DNA from: JAWSVE01 sp050789445
GTDB lineage: Bacteria; Pseudomonadota; Gammaproteobacteria; Pseudomonadales; Cellvibrionaceae
Direction: 5' to 3'
NCBI GenBank assembly: GCA_050789445.1
Contig: JAILXR010000001.1
Location: 2,604,001-2,668,000, forward strand
Length of the DNA: 64,000 nucleotides
In this document: piece by piece, positions 52,708 to 61,305 of the stretch
Layout: every line of letters begins with the position of its first letter
How positions within the stretch are numbered: the first letter of the stretch is position 1
Translations under genes and position numbers: made by a program
Notes under the pieces: generated by a model
Seen by the model: the letters and a program-made list of their open reading frames with translations, nothing else
Databases searched by the model: none
Told to the model about the DNA's origin: nothing

Positions 52708-53047
52708 GAGAAATAACTTATTTTTTATGTGTGGTTTATCAATTGAGGACGCCAAATATACGAAGGTGCAGAATACACTAAATGATCTTTCCGAGGTTGG
52801 CCTGACACTGTTTACTGCTGAGATGATAATGAATCAACTCAAAAATTTCTGGTTTTCTTACTTGGTAGTGTCCACTAATCTTTATTTTCTGAGTTGTTTT
52901 TGACCCTTTTGAATGCTTTTCGTGCATTCCACCCTAAAAATCATATTCACGTCACATTTTTGCTGTTTTTTTCTTTTGCTCCACTTTGCTTTTTTTGTTT
53001 TCAGCTACACTCAAAAATAACGCTCACTTTTCTAGTGCGGCGCTCTC
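52708..53047. other. Intergenic region between polA and the 94-residue gene
   Basis: 340 bp of AT-rich DNA between divergent genes, with no recognisable gene or RNA. Confidence 0.4.
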
Positions 53048-53332
53048 ATGACTGTGTTTTTTAAGGGGACAATTTTGGATAAGATGATTTTTTCACAATC
53101 TGGTGTTTTTCGGTTGCAGCAACTCGCTAGCCAAGTTCACAACATCACAGGAATTCGCCACAAACTATCAGATGAGTCAGACATGCTTGATATGCTCCGC
53201 GGATGCGCTGGCTCCGATCATCGAACTATCCAAACTTACTTTGCAGCGTTTGCAGGAGAGTTAGATTCTGATCAAGTCGGGGAATTAATGGCTCGAGGCA
53301 TTCGTCCTCGGTCTTATATGCAAACGCATTAG
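53048..53332 (+). CDS. Hypothetical protein, about 94 residues
   Basis: I do not recognise this protein. It is predicted mainly helical, with the blocks FRLQQLASQVHNITGIRHKL, SDESDMLDMLRGCAG and TYFAAFAGELDSDQVGEL, no signal peptide and no membrane segment. A TTG at 53075 has AAGGGG 6 nt upstream and may be the real start, giving 85 residues. It ends 39 bp before a bidirectional terminator shared with the convergent unknown gene, which supports it being expressed. Confidence 0.6.
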   Translation: MTVFFKGTILDKMIFSQSGVFRLQQLASQVHNITGIRHKLSDESDMLDMLRGCAGSDHRTIQTYFAAFAGELDSDQVGELMARGIRPRSYMQTH

Positions 53333-53370
53333 AAAACGCGTTTCGTATACTCAACAACCACTGGCCATTT

Positions 53371-53405
53371 AAAAGCTCTGCCCTAGAATTAGGAGCAGAG
53401 CTTTT
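53371..53405. terminator. Bidirectional terminator between two unknown genes
   Basis: AAAAGCTCTGC at 53371-53381 pairs with GCAGAGCTTTT at 53395-53405, with the inner CCTA/TAGG pair extending the stem. It lies between convergent genes. Confidence 0.85.
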
Positions 53406-53438
53406 CCTATTGGGACTCTTTTCAGGAACTCCAATTCT

Positions 53439-53783
53439 TTAACTTTTCACACCGAATTCATTAATGTTCAGCACAAATGATTTATCGTCCGTTGCTACCA
53501 AACCAAAATCTCGTAAATATTTGTAATTAACCTCACTAAGAATTACATCAGAATTCACTACATTCACGATATAGCCACTCTCACCTAAATCGACAATCGT
53601 CATACGGCTGTCTGGTTTTTTAACATACATGGTGGATTTTTTATCGTAAACAAAGGCATATCCCTCCAAACGACAAAGCGCACCTTCAACAGCGATAATC
53701 TCACCTAAAAAATGACGTCGAGTTGAGTTCTCATAAAGTGCTCTGTAAACGATATGAACTTTTTCGCCTGTTGCGATAATCAT
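53439..53783 (-). CDS. Hypothetical protein, 114 residues
   Basis: Not recognised. The protein is rich in predicted beta strands (VHIVYRALYEN, HFLGEIIAVEGALCRLEGYAFVYD, TMYVKKPDSRMTIVDL), with no signal peptide. The first part could be a small beta-barrel, but this is a guess. It has a good ribosome-binding site (GGAGAG, 5 nt before ATG). It converges with the 94-residue gene and lies upstream of nothing obvious. Confidence 0.65.
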   Translation of the reverse strand: MIIATGEKVHIVYRALYENSTRRHFLGEIIAVEGALCRLEGYAFVYDKKSTMYVKKPDSRMTIVDLGESGYIVNVVNSDVILSEVNYKYLRDFGLVATDDKSFVLNINEFGVKS

Positions 53784-53887
53784 AGTTACTCTCCAAATGT
53801 ATCTTGTCAGCTCAGTCTATATTAGCTTCTAATAAAACAGATCAAGATTTATTTTTTGAATATTGCCAACCAGCTAACTTTTATTGT

Positions 53888-54754
53888 TTATTCACTAACG
53901 AGTATTTCTGATTTAAACATTTTGTTATCGCCTTCTCCGATAAGCTTTGCCAGTTTAGGCAGCAAAACAGACATTTTTTCAAACAAGCCCCAAGGCGGAT
54001 TAATAACTATCATACCTGAAGCTGTCATACCCCTCTCATCAGTATCCGGCGATATGCCAAGTTCAAATCGTTGAATATTTTTAATCCCGCTTTTTTTAAA
54101 TTTTTTCTCTAAAGCATTTATTTTTTCTCGATCGACAACCGGATACCAAAGCGCGTAAACACCTGTTGTAAATTTTTTATAAGCGGCCTCGATAGTATTA
54201 AATACCTGATCATATTCTGCTTTTATTTCGTAAGAGGGATCGATGAGGATAAATCCACGTCGAGATTTAGGGGGTAGTAGTCCCACTAGGTTTTTGTATC
54301 CATCTTCATTTTTAATTTTGACTTGGCGCTTATCTGCTGATTGTTTTTTGTTTCTATAAAAACTAACCACATTCTTTTCAAGAAACCCAAAATCTTGGGG
54401 GTGTAATTCAAATAACCATGCTGTGTCTTGTTTTCGTAAAAAATGAGCGCTGATGATTGGCGATCCAGGATAATAATTCAATGTAGAGGATTCATTAACG
54501 GCATCAATAGCATCAAAATATTCTGAAAGCTCAGGCCAATCTTCTGGTCTTAATTGACCTATTCCCTCTGTATGCTCGTTGAGTTTTTTTGCATCTTCGG
54601 AACAAAGATTAAAAAGACCTGCACCAGAATGTGTATCGATATAATCAAAACCTTTTTCTTTTTTTCTTAAAGCCGTCAGAATTTCAACTAATACAATGTG
54701 TTTGAGTAGGTCGGCAAAATTGCCGGCATGAAAAGAGTGTCGGTAGCTTAGCAA
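53888..54754 (-). CDS. rlmJ: 23S rRNA A2030 N6-methyltransferase RlmJ
   Basis: A 288-residue rRNA methyltransferase (YhiR family). It starts MLSYRHSFHAGNFADLLKHIVL, the family hallmark, and has the amino-methyltransferase motif DPSYE (in FILIDPSYEIK) and an AdoMet site near YIDTHSGAGLF. It methylates adenine 2030 of 23S rRNA. It follows the VIT-type transporter on the same strand by 57 bp. Confidence 0.95.
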   Translation of the reverse strand: MLSYRHSFHAGNFADLLKHIVLVEILTALRKKEKGFDYIDTHSGAGLFNLCSEDAKKLNEHTEGIGQLRPEDWPELSEYFDAIDAVNESSTLNYYPGSPIISAHFLRKQDTAWLFELHPQDFGFLEKNVVSFYRNKKQSADKRQVKIKNEDGYKNLVGLLPPKSRRGFILIDPSYEIKAEYDQVFNTIEAAYKKFTTGVYALWYPVVDREKINALEKKFKKSGIKNIQRFELGISPDTDERGMTASGMIVINPPWGLFEKMSVLLPKLAKLIGEGDNKMFKSEILVSE

Positions 54755-54811
54755 ACGTAAATCCCACTTTAGAAAATTATCATTTTAATTCGGTCTTAAA
54801 TAGATAAAACC

Positions 54812-55501
54812 CTAAACTGCTACACCAAATAGTTTTCCGACACCTGCTGTTAAAAGCATTGCTAATGCGCCCCAAAAAGTTACTCTAAAAGCACCAATAG
54901 AAATAGCAGCTCCACCGGCCCTTGCGGCAAGTCCACCTAACACGGCTAAAAATATCAATGAAAGAACGGCAACTACGGGAATAATTTGATCTCTCGCAAC
55001 AAACCATGTGGCTAACAATGGAAGAGAAGCACCAACCGTAAATGTTACCGCCGAAGAGGCTGCAGCTTGAATAGGTTTTGCCACGAGGATTTCTGATATT
55101 CCTATTTCATCCCTTGCATGTGCACCCAATGCGTCATGCTCCATTAGCTGTCCTGCTACTTGGTACGCTAAGTTAGCATCCAGTCCTCGGCCTTCATAAA
55201 TAACGGCAAGCTCCTTTTTTTCGTATTCGTAATCAGTTTCTATCGATTTCTTTTCCATCGCTAAATCCGCTGCTTCTGTATCCGCTTGCGAACTTACCGA
55301 AACATATTCACCTGCTGCCATCGACATGGCGCCAGCAACTAAGCCTGCAACTCCAGCTAAAAGAATACCTTCATGAGAGGTACTTGCCGCAGCAACACCG
55401 ATAATCAAACTTGCGGTAGAAACGATGCCATCATTTGCCCCCAAAACCGCTGCTCGTAACCAACCTACACGATGTGCTTTATGATCTTCATGATGACTCA
55501 T
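54812..55501 (-). CDS. VIT1/CCC1-family iron or manganese transporter
   Basis: A 229-residue membrane protein with five transmembrane segments. The family starts are GWLRAAVLGANDGIVSTASLIIGVAAA and GLVAGAMSMAAGEYVSVSSQADTE, and the cytoplasmic metal-binding domain follows at about 75-130. Plant and fungal relatives export iron or manganese from the cytosol; a bacterial role in iron or manganese efflux is inferred. It is followed by rlmJ and preceded by znuA on the same strand. Confidence 0.9.
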   Translation of the reverse strand: MSHHEDHKAHRVGWLRAAVLGANDGIVSTASLIIGVAAASTSHEGILLAGVAGLVAGAMSMAAGEYVSVSSQADTEAADLAMEKKSIETDYEYEKKELAVIYEGRGLDANLAYQVAGQLMEHDALGAHARDEIGISEILVAKPIQAAASSAVTFTVGASLPLLATWFVARDQIIPVVAVLSLIFLAVLGGLAARAGGAAISIGAFRVTFWGALAMLLTAGVGKLFGVAV

Positions 55502-55636
55502 TTGATTCCTTACTTTACTTATTAATCTTTTAAATAGCCTATCTTAGAAGTCTGGGCCATAGACTCAAGTTGGGCAATTACCTTTCTATATCAACGCTTA
55601 TTTTTTTCTTATTATAAATACGATACAAACAAAAAT

Positions 55637-56629
55637 TTAGCTTTGAAGACAGCTCGACATGTCTTTTGCAACCTGCCTCATTAGCTCAATGTAAGTGCTC
55701 ACATCATTGTTAGATCCTAGTATATCTAATGCTCTTATTTTTAGATCGAGCCTTCTTGCAATTTCCTCTGCTGAGCCTGATTGATGCGAACTCTCTACAA
55801 ATAAACATTTAACAGGACCACGCTTTAATTCGTTAGCGATCTTTATTTCTAATTCAGCCATGTGCTTTAGACCCACAGGAATTTCTGGGTGAACAGAAAC
55901 ATAGCCAATTTGTCTTAAATTAAACTGCTCAACGAGATGATCATAGGCATTGTGATACACAATAAACCCTATCTTTCGAACAGAGCTGAACGTTACTTCC
56001 AGCTCTTTAGAGAGATTATCGTAGTTGGTAAGTGTTTGCTTTAGCTGGCTTTGTAACTCTTCAACTGTTGAATGATTGCCCATTGCCTGCTGATCAGTAA
56101 TCAGTGCTTCCCCTATTTTCTCAGCTATTTGCTTTGCTAAAATGGGATTTAGCCAAAGATGGAGATCTTTATGTTCCTGATGTTCAGGATCATTATGGTC
56201 GTCATGATTACCAGGCAGACCCTTAATAGTGATCACTCGCTTACTTTCTAGCCCTTTTATTTTCTTAACTAGGAACTGCTCTAGGTCACCACCAAACCAA
56301 ATCACCTTATCCGCTTTTGATAGTTTTCGGGCATCAGACATCTTCATGGCGTAATCATGGGGAGAGCTTGTCGGTGGAACCAGAACATCAACCACTCCTA
56401 AATCACCGACGATATCTTGAGCAATTAATGCCAACGGTTTGATACTCGCAACAACAGCAATGGGTTTTGATGTCGATTGAGCGACTGACTCTGGTGAGGT
56501 GCTACTGCTATGACTCATAGCAGAGAAAAACAGAACTGTAGCGATCACTAACACGCTTAATCTAAAACACGGCGACCCTCTCTTTTTTCTATTTAGAGGA
56601 TCGCTGATAAAAAAACTGCTGATATTCAT
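55637..56629 (-). CDS. znuA: Zinc ABC transporter substrate-binding protein ZnuA
   Basis: Periplasmic zinc-binding protein of the cluster A-I family. The signal segment is followed by AVVASIKPLALIAQDIV. The metal ligands are the histidine in TSSPHDYAMKMSD, the histidine after the His/Asp-rich loop (HDDHNDPEHQEHKDLHLWLNP), the histidine in VYHNAYDHL, and the Glu in VESSHQSG. The start at 56629 (ATG) was preferred over a TTG seven codons earlier. It is transcribed divergently from zur across a Zur palindrome. Confidence 0.95.
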   Translation of the reverse strand: MNISSFFISDPLNRKKRGSPCFRLSVLVIATVLFFSAMSHSSSTSPESVAQSTSKPIAVVASIKPLALIAQDIVGDLGVVDVLVPPTSSPHDYAMKMSDARKLSKADKVIWFGGDLEQFLVKKIKGLESKRVITIKGLPGNHDDHNDPEHQEHKDLHLWLNPILAKQIAEKIGEALITDQQAMGNHSTVEELQSQLKQTLTNYDNLSKELEVTFSSVRKIGFIVYHNAYDHLVEQFNLRQIGYVSVHPEIPVGLKHMAELEIKIANELKRGPVKCLFVESSHQSGSAEEIARRLDLKIRALDILGSNNDVSTYIELMRQVAKDMSSCLQS

Positions 56630-56679
56630 TTTCAAAAACAAACTTCCCAATGACTCAATGAGTAAACTTCTAAAATGTT

Positions 56680-56696
56680 ATGTTATATAATAACAT
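56680..56696. promoter_or_regulatory. Zur-binding palindrome
   Basis: ATGTTATATAATAACAT has perfect arms ATGTTAT/ATAACAT around a 3-bp centre and contains the GTTATA-N-ATAAC core of gammaproteobacterial Zur boxes. It lies between divergent znuA and zur, so it probably controls both. A further ATGTTAT lies 5 bp upstream (56675-56681). Confidence 0.85.
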
Positions 56697-56732
56697 TTAT
56701 TCTGACGATACGGGATAGTCGAGGCTATCAAT

Positions 56733-57218
56733 ATGGATTTGCCGTTACATAATCACAATCATCAACATTGTATCGATGATGCGTTAACACTGGCCAGAAC
56801 ACTCTGCCGACAGCGAGGCGTGAAACTCACTAAACAACGTGAGCAAGTCTTAAAATTGGTCTGGCAAAGCCACAAGCCATTGGGTGCTTATGCATTAATG
56901 GAGATGTTAGCGGACGCTATCACCAAACCTGTTGCTCCGCCGACGGTTTATCGGGCTTTAGAGTTTCTGTCTGAACAGGGCTTGATCCATAAAATTCATT
57001 CGTTAAACGCCTTTGTTGGATGTGCGACGCCGGATCAAGTTCACCACAGCCATTTTTTGATTTGCCGACAATGCAATATCGCCGTCGAATGTGGAAGCGA
57101 TAACCTGATCAACTCAATCGATAAGATTGCCAATCAATCAGGTTTTAGCGTCGATCAACAATCATTAGAAGTCATGGGGCTCTGCTCTGATTGCCAAGCG
57201 CCCAGGTCTGCAATATGA
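56733..57218 (+). CDS. zur: Zinc uptake regulator Zur (Fur family)
   Basis: A 161-residue zinc-responsive repressor. It has the winged helix (TKQREQVLKLVWQSHKPLGAY and PTVYRALEFLSEQGLI), the regulatory zinc ligands in HHSHFLICRQC and the structural zinc Cys4 pairs CRQC and CSDC. The N-terminus is unusually histidine-rich (HNHNHQHC). It is the first gene of zur-znuC-znuB, as in Pseudomonas. With zinc bound it would repress znu and itself through the nearby palindrome. Confidence 0.95.
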   Translation: MDLPLHNHNHQHCIDDALTLARTLCRQRGVKLTKQREQVLKLVWQSHKPLGAYALMEMLADAITKPVAPPTVYRALEFLSEQGLIHKIHSLNAFVGCATPDQVHHSHFLICRQCNIAVECGSDNLINSIDKIANQSGFSVDQQSLEVMGLCSDCQAPRSAI

Positions 57219-57285
57219 GCCGAGCAATAATAGACCTATTAATTTTAGCGGCAACTTTAATCACACAACGTTAGAACAACACCTT

Positions 57286-58113
57286 ATGAATTCTCAAGTT
57301 CAGCCTATATCGTCTTCCGAACCTTCTTCTCCTTTAATTAGCGCAGAGCATGTTTCGGTCATTCATGGCGATCAAACGATCCTGCAAGACACGAGCTTGG
57401 CTATTCGGCCACAAGAACTCGTTACGCTCATTGGCCCCAATGGCGCGGGGAAATCCACCTTCATTCGTGTGCTACTCGGCCTACTCAAACCATCGAGTGG
57501 CACTGTCCAACAACAAGAAGGTTTGGTTATTGGATACATGCCGCAGCGTTTGGTTGTCGACCCGAGCTTGCCATTGAATGTTGAGCGTTTTCTATTACTT
57601 GCAGGCAAACACTCATTGAAAAAAAGCAGCAATAGTCTCGATCGCTGTCTCGACTTAACGGGCGTCAAACATTTACGCCGACATTCCGTACAGTCACTTT
57701 CCGGTGGAGAGTTACAACGCGTACTACTCGCCCGCGCGCTTTTTCGTGATCCGCAATTATTGGTATTAGATGAGCCAGTTCAAGGTGTAGATGTATCGGG
57801 GCAATCGGCGTTGTATAAATTGATTGGCGATATTCGCGACGAAACGCAGTGCGGCATTTTAATGGTCTCTCATGATTTACATTTAGTCATGGCCGAAACC
57901 GATCGCGTGATTTGTTTGAATCAACACATCTGCTGCGAAGGTCATCCTGATACGGTTTCGGTACACCCTGAATTTTTACAATTGTTTGGCGAAACCAAAA
58001 ACTCCCATGTTGCCGTGTATACCCATCATCATGACCACGATCATGACATTACTCACGACCACACTCATCAACACGAACACGATCAACCTGATAACAACAA
58101 TGAGGGGCAGTAA
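57286..58113 (+). CDS. znuC: Zinc ABC transporter ATP-binding protein ZnuC
   Basis: A 275-residue ATPase of the zinc importer. Walker A GPNGAGKST is at 50-58, the signature LSGGELQRV near 145, Walker B LLVLDEPVQGVD near 160-171. The last ~35 residues after the ATPase core are mostly His, Asp, Thr and Gln (HHHDHDHD, THDHTHQHEHD), a zinc-binding tail. Its stop abuts the znuB ATG directly. Confidence 0.96.
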   Translation: MNSQVQPISSSEPSSPLISAEHVSVIHGDQTILQDTSLAIRPQELVTLIGPNGAGKSTFIRVLLGLLKPSSGTVQQQEGLVIGYMPQRLVVDPSLPLNVERFLLLAGKHSLKKSSNSLDRCLDLTGVKHLRRHSVQSLSGGELQRVLLARALFRDPQLLVLDEPVQGVDVSGQSALYKLIGDIRDETQCGILMVSHDLHLVMAETDRVICLNQHICCEGHPDTVSVHPEFLQLFGETKNSHVAVYTHHHDHDHDITHDHTHQHEHDQPDNNNEGQ

Positions 58114-58929
58114 ATGATAGATTTATTATCCTCTCAAACGTTGTTACCCAGTTTTGTTTTGAACGCATTATTAGTCGGCATTGGCGTAGCGTTACTCGCT
58201 GGCCCTCTGGGATGTTTTGTTGTGTGGCGTCGCATGTCTTACCTTGGCGACACCTTAGCGCATTCTGGATTGCTTGGTGTTGCATTGGGTTTGTTGTTAT
58301 CAATCAATATTAATTTTGCCATCGTATTTATTTGTTCTGCTCTCGCGTTAGTGTTTGTTTTATTGCAACACAACCGCTCATTAGCAACCGACACATTGCT
58401 AGGCATTTTAGCGCACTCCAGTTTGGCACTCGGTTTAATTGCGGTCAGTTTATTAGAGAATGCCCGCGTTGATTTATACGGTTATTTATTCGGTGATCTA
58501 TTAGCCACATCTGCAAAAGATGTGTTTGTTATTTACGGCGTGTGCGCTTTTGTTCTCAGTATTATTTTTATTTTTTGGCGTCAACTGTTAGCCATTACCG
58601 TGCATTCAGATTTAGCAAAAGTCGAAGGCGTCAATGTCACACTCGCACTAACGGTTTTAATGTTGGTGTTAGCGATTGTGATCGCAATCGCAATGAAAGT
58701 GGTGGGGGTGTTATTAATTACCGCGCTATTAATTATTCCTGCGGCGGCAAGCAGACGACTTTCTAGTTCGCCAGAACAAATGGCGATTGTCGCAGCAATG
58801 TTAGGAATCATATCTGTGATAGGAGGTTTAACGTCTTCATACTTTTGGGATACACCGACTGGCCCATCAATTGTGATGACAGCCAGCTGTTTGTTTTTGT
58901 TTTCGTTATGTAAGCCGCAGAGTGTTTAA
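58114..58929 (+). CDS. znuB: Zinc ABC transporter permease ZnuB
   Basis: Inner-membrane permease of the zinc importer, 271 residues with eight or so membrane segments. It starts LLPSFVLNALLVGIGVALLAGPLGCFVVWRRMSY, the family start, and keeps GDTLAHSGLLGVALG and the coupling block HSDLAKVEGV. It starts right after the znuC stop, and its stop overlaps that of the convergent sco gene by 4 bp. Confidence 0.96.
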   Translation: MIDLLSSQTLLPSFVLNALLVGIGVALLAGPLGCFVVWRRMSYLGDTLAHSGLLGVALGLLLSININFAIVFICSALALVFVLLQHNRSLATDTLLGILAHSSLALGLIAVSLLENARVDLYGYLFGDLLATSAKDVFVIYGVCAFVLSIIFIFWRQLLAITVHSDLAKVEGVNVTLALTVLMLVLAIVIAIAMKVVGVLLITALLIIPAAASRRLSSSPEQMAIVAAMLGIISVIGGLTSSYFWDTPTGPSIVMTASCLFLFSLCKPQSV

Positions 58930-59573
58930 GGCTTGTGACTAAGTACAATTGATTGATAAGCCACTTTTAACTTTCCTACTGTGAAGGGCGTTTTAATAAA
59001 ACCATAATATTCGCCTTCAGGGTTGATTAAAATAATTTGCTCGCCATGGCTGACTTCGTAATTTTCTTCGTTTTTATCTGATTTTTGAAAGCCAATATGA
59101 AATTGATTTGATACGCGCTTGGTTGTTAAAAAGTCGCCCGTAACACCGGTAAAATCAGAATTAAACTTCGCCATGTATTCAGCAAGTGCTTCTGGTGTAT
59201 CTCGAGCAGGATCCACACTGATCATAACGACTTCGGTTTGATCTCTTACCTCACTGTCTATCTCGTTCATGAAGACATTTAAAATAGCCAAAGTCGCTGG
59301 GCAAAAGCCGCCGCAGTTTGAAAAACCAAAAAACAACATCGTCCAGTGACCTTTTAAAGACTCTTTTGTAAATGCTTGTTTGTTGTGGTCTATTAACTCA
59401 AACGGCGAAATTTCTTTGGGCTTTTGATAAGTGATCACACCCATACTCACTAGCTCTTTCACATGCAGTATGCGTGGCTGAGTCATTTTAAAAACAAATG
59501 CTCCCACGATAAACACAATAAAAAGTCCTACGAGAGAAACGGTTTTAATAACGCTTTTTTGAGTTTTTTTCAT
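58926..59573 (-). CDS. SCO1/SenC family copper chaperone
   Basis: Membrane-anchored, periplasmic thioredoxin-fold protein that delivers copper to the CuA centre of cytochrome c oxidase. It has one N-terminal membrane segment (about 11-30), the copper motif C87-G-G-F-C91 and the histidine H176 in YEVSHGEQI. It is the distal gene of the cox cluster here, 47 bp after cyoE. Confidence 0.92.
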   Translation of the reverse strand: MKKTQKSVIKTVSLVGLFIVFIVGAFVFKMTQPRILHVKELVSMGVITYQKPKEISPFELIDHNKQAFTKESLKGHWTMLFFGFSNCGGFCPATLAILNVFMNEIDSEVRDQTEVVMISVDPARDTPEALAEYMAKFNSDFTGVTGDFLTTKRVSNQFHIGFQKSDKNEENYEVSHGEQIILINPEGEYYGFIKTPFTVGKLKVAYQSIVLSHKP

Positions 59574-59620
59574 AACAATAAATTCGAATTTGTTTTTAGA
59601 AAATGTTTTGTAATGTCAGC

Positions 59621-60559
59621 TTATAAACTAACTACTTGCTGTACAGGCAACAAATAATGATCGGCTAACATAATGATAAACATTGCAAGCAAATAGATGT
59701 TTGAATAATGAAATGTATCACGGCCTGTTGTGGGCTTATCGATGACGATCATTCGGATTGCACAGAATAAAAACCCTAAGCCTAAAACAATTGCGCCGAT
59801 TAAATATAACCAGCTCAACATGCCTGTTGCGTAAGGTAATAGCGTCACGGCGAATAAAATTAATGTGTATAGCAAGATATGTATTTTTGTATATTTTGCG
59901 CCATGCGTAACGGGAAGCATGGGGATGTTTACCTTGGCGTATTCGACTTTTCGATAAACCGCTAGTGCCCAAAAGTGTGGTGGTGTCCACGCGAAAATAA
60001 TTAATACAAGTAACAAGGCATGATGATGGATTTCACCTGTGACAGCTGTCCAACCGAGCAGTGGTGGAGCTGCACCTGCTAAGCCACCGATCACAATATT
60101 TTGTGGCGTGGCGTGTTTTAAAAATAATGTATATACAAACGCATAACCTAATAACGATGCTAATGTTAACCACGCGGTTATTGCGTTGACGCCAAATAAT
60201 AAAATGGCCATGCCGATTAAACCCAACACGGATGAAAAGATAATCGCCTGCATGGGTTCTACACGACCTTTTGCTATTGGTCTATTGTGTGTACGTGCCA
60301 TGTGTTGATCGAATCGACGATCTAACAAATGATTAACCGCAGCGGCTGAACCGGCACATAAAGCAATGCCGACGTTTCCTAAAATTAATGCATCTAACGG
60401 AACCATGCCGGGCACAGCCAGAAACATGCCGATGATGGATGTCACGATCATCATCATCACGACATTGGGTTTACACATTTCGTAGTAATCACGCCATGAT
60501 GCTTTTTCTGCCGATGGATTCTCGTCTAAAGAATTTTTTAGGGGTTCTGCATTGTTCAT
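59621..60559 (-). CDS. cyoE: Protoheme IX farnesyltransferase (heme O synthase)
   Basis: A 312-residue UbiA-family integral membrane enzyme that adds a farnesyl group to heme b, giving heme O. The prenyl-diphosphate motif NHLLDRRFDQHMARTHNRP is near residue 75-93, and the second aspartate-rich region and about eight hydrophobic segments follow. It is usually next to ctaA, but here ctaA is absent and the Sco-like unknown gene lies 79 bp upstream. Confidence 0.96.
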   Translation of the reverse strand: MNNAEPLKNSLDENPSAEKASWRDYYEMCKPNVVMMMIVTSIIGMFLAVPGMVPLDALILGNVGIALCAGSAAAVNHLLDRRFDQHMARTHNRPIAKGRVEPMQAIIFSSVLGLIGMAILLFGVNAITAWLTLASLLGYAFVYTLFLKHATPQNIVIGGLAGAAPPLLGWTAVTGEIHHHALLLVLIIFAWTPPHFWALAVYRKVEYAKVNIPMLPVTHGAKYTKIHILLYTLILFAVTLLPYATGMLSWLYLIGAIVLGLGFLFCAIRMIVIDKPTTGRDTFHYSNIYLLAMFIIMLADHYLLPVQQVVSL

Positions 60560-60638
60560 ATTTTTTTCCTCGGCCTTTCTTTTAGCTACTTAATTTGATG
60601 TGCTGGTTTTAAGTATCGATTAAAAGGTATAGACCGAT

Positions 60639-61265
60639 TTAGTTTGATGTTTTAATTAAAAATTTTAAGTCACTAAGTAGTTCGTTACCGCTGTGGCTTT
60701 CATTAAATGCCATCACTAATGCGCCATAACGATGTAATAAATAATATTCATGGCCATTTAGCTCGTCAGCCATTTGATTGTCGTTGGCAAGAATTGCTTG
60801 CCAGTCTTCTCGACTTCCGGTTAATACTGTTAAGCGAGGATGTTCTGCTTTTAAAAACTCAGTAAATTCTTCAGTTAATGGCCCACCTAAATTAATGTAG
60901 ATGCGATCGAATTGATCTGATTCTTTTCCTAAGCGTTTGTCGACTTGGCGCGTTAGATATAACATTTCTCGGCAGTCTACATCGCATTCGCCATCGACTA
61001 GAAAAGTCATTCGGAATTTAGGTTGTTGATCTTTTAGCAGCCATGGCTTTCCATCGTTGTCTTTTAATTCAAATTCAGTGACAGAAACTGGGTTTTCAAT
61101 AAGAATTCCTTTGTTTTTTGTGCTGTCTGGAATACCAATGCCAGTGTAGAACATTATGTATGGTATCAAAGTTGATAGGGCTGCCATCGCGATGAGAATA
61201 ATTAACTGTTTCTTACCACTATTCGATTTAGCGTTAGTTGTCATCTCTGTATTTTCTGCTGTCAT
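60639..61265 (-). CDS. Unknown membrane-anchored protein with Sco-like CxxxC motif
   Basis: A 208-residue protein, anchored by one N-terminal membrane segment (about 20-40). The rest is predicted periplasmic and resembles a thioredoxin fold by its layout. It has C94-x3-C98 (GECDVDC), like the copper-binding CxxxC of Sco proteins, and later histidines H172 and H178. It lies between surf1 and cyoE, where Pseudomonas has a related unnamed gene. A role in cytochrome c oxidase assembly or copper delivery is inferred from motif and position. Confidence 0.65.
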   Translation of the reverse strand: MTAENTEMTTNAKSNSGKKQLIILIAMAALSTLIPYIMFYTGIGIPDSTKNKGILIENPVSVTEFELKDNDGKPWLLKDQQPKFRMTFLVDGECDVDCREMLYLTRQVDKRLGKESDQFDRIYINLGGPLTEEFTEFLKAEHPRLTVLTGSREDWQAILANDNQMADELNGHEYYLLHRYGALVMAFNESHSGNELLSDLKFLIKTSN

Positions 61266-61305
61266 TGTTTTCTCTATCGATCTTTAATTTTAGAATACTG
61301 CTTTC

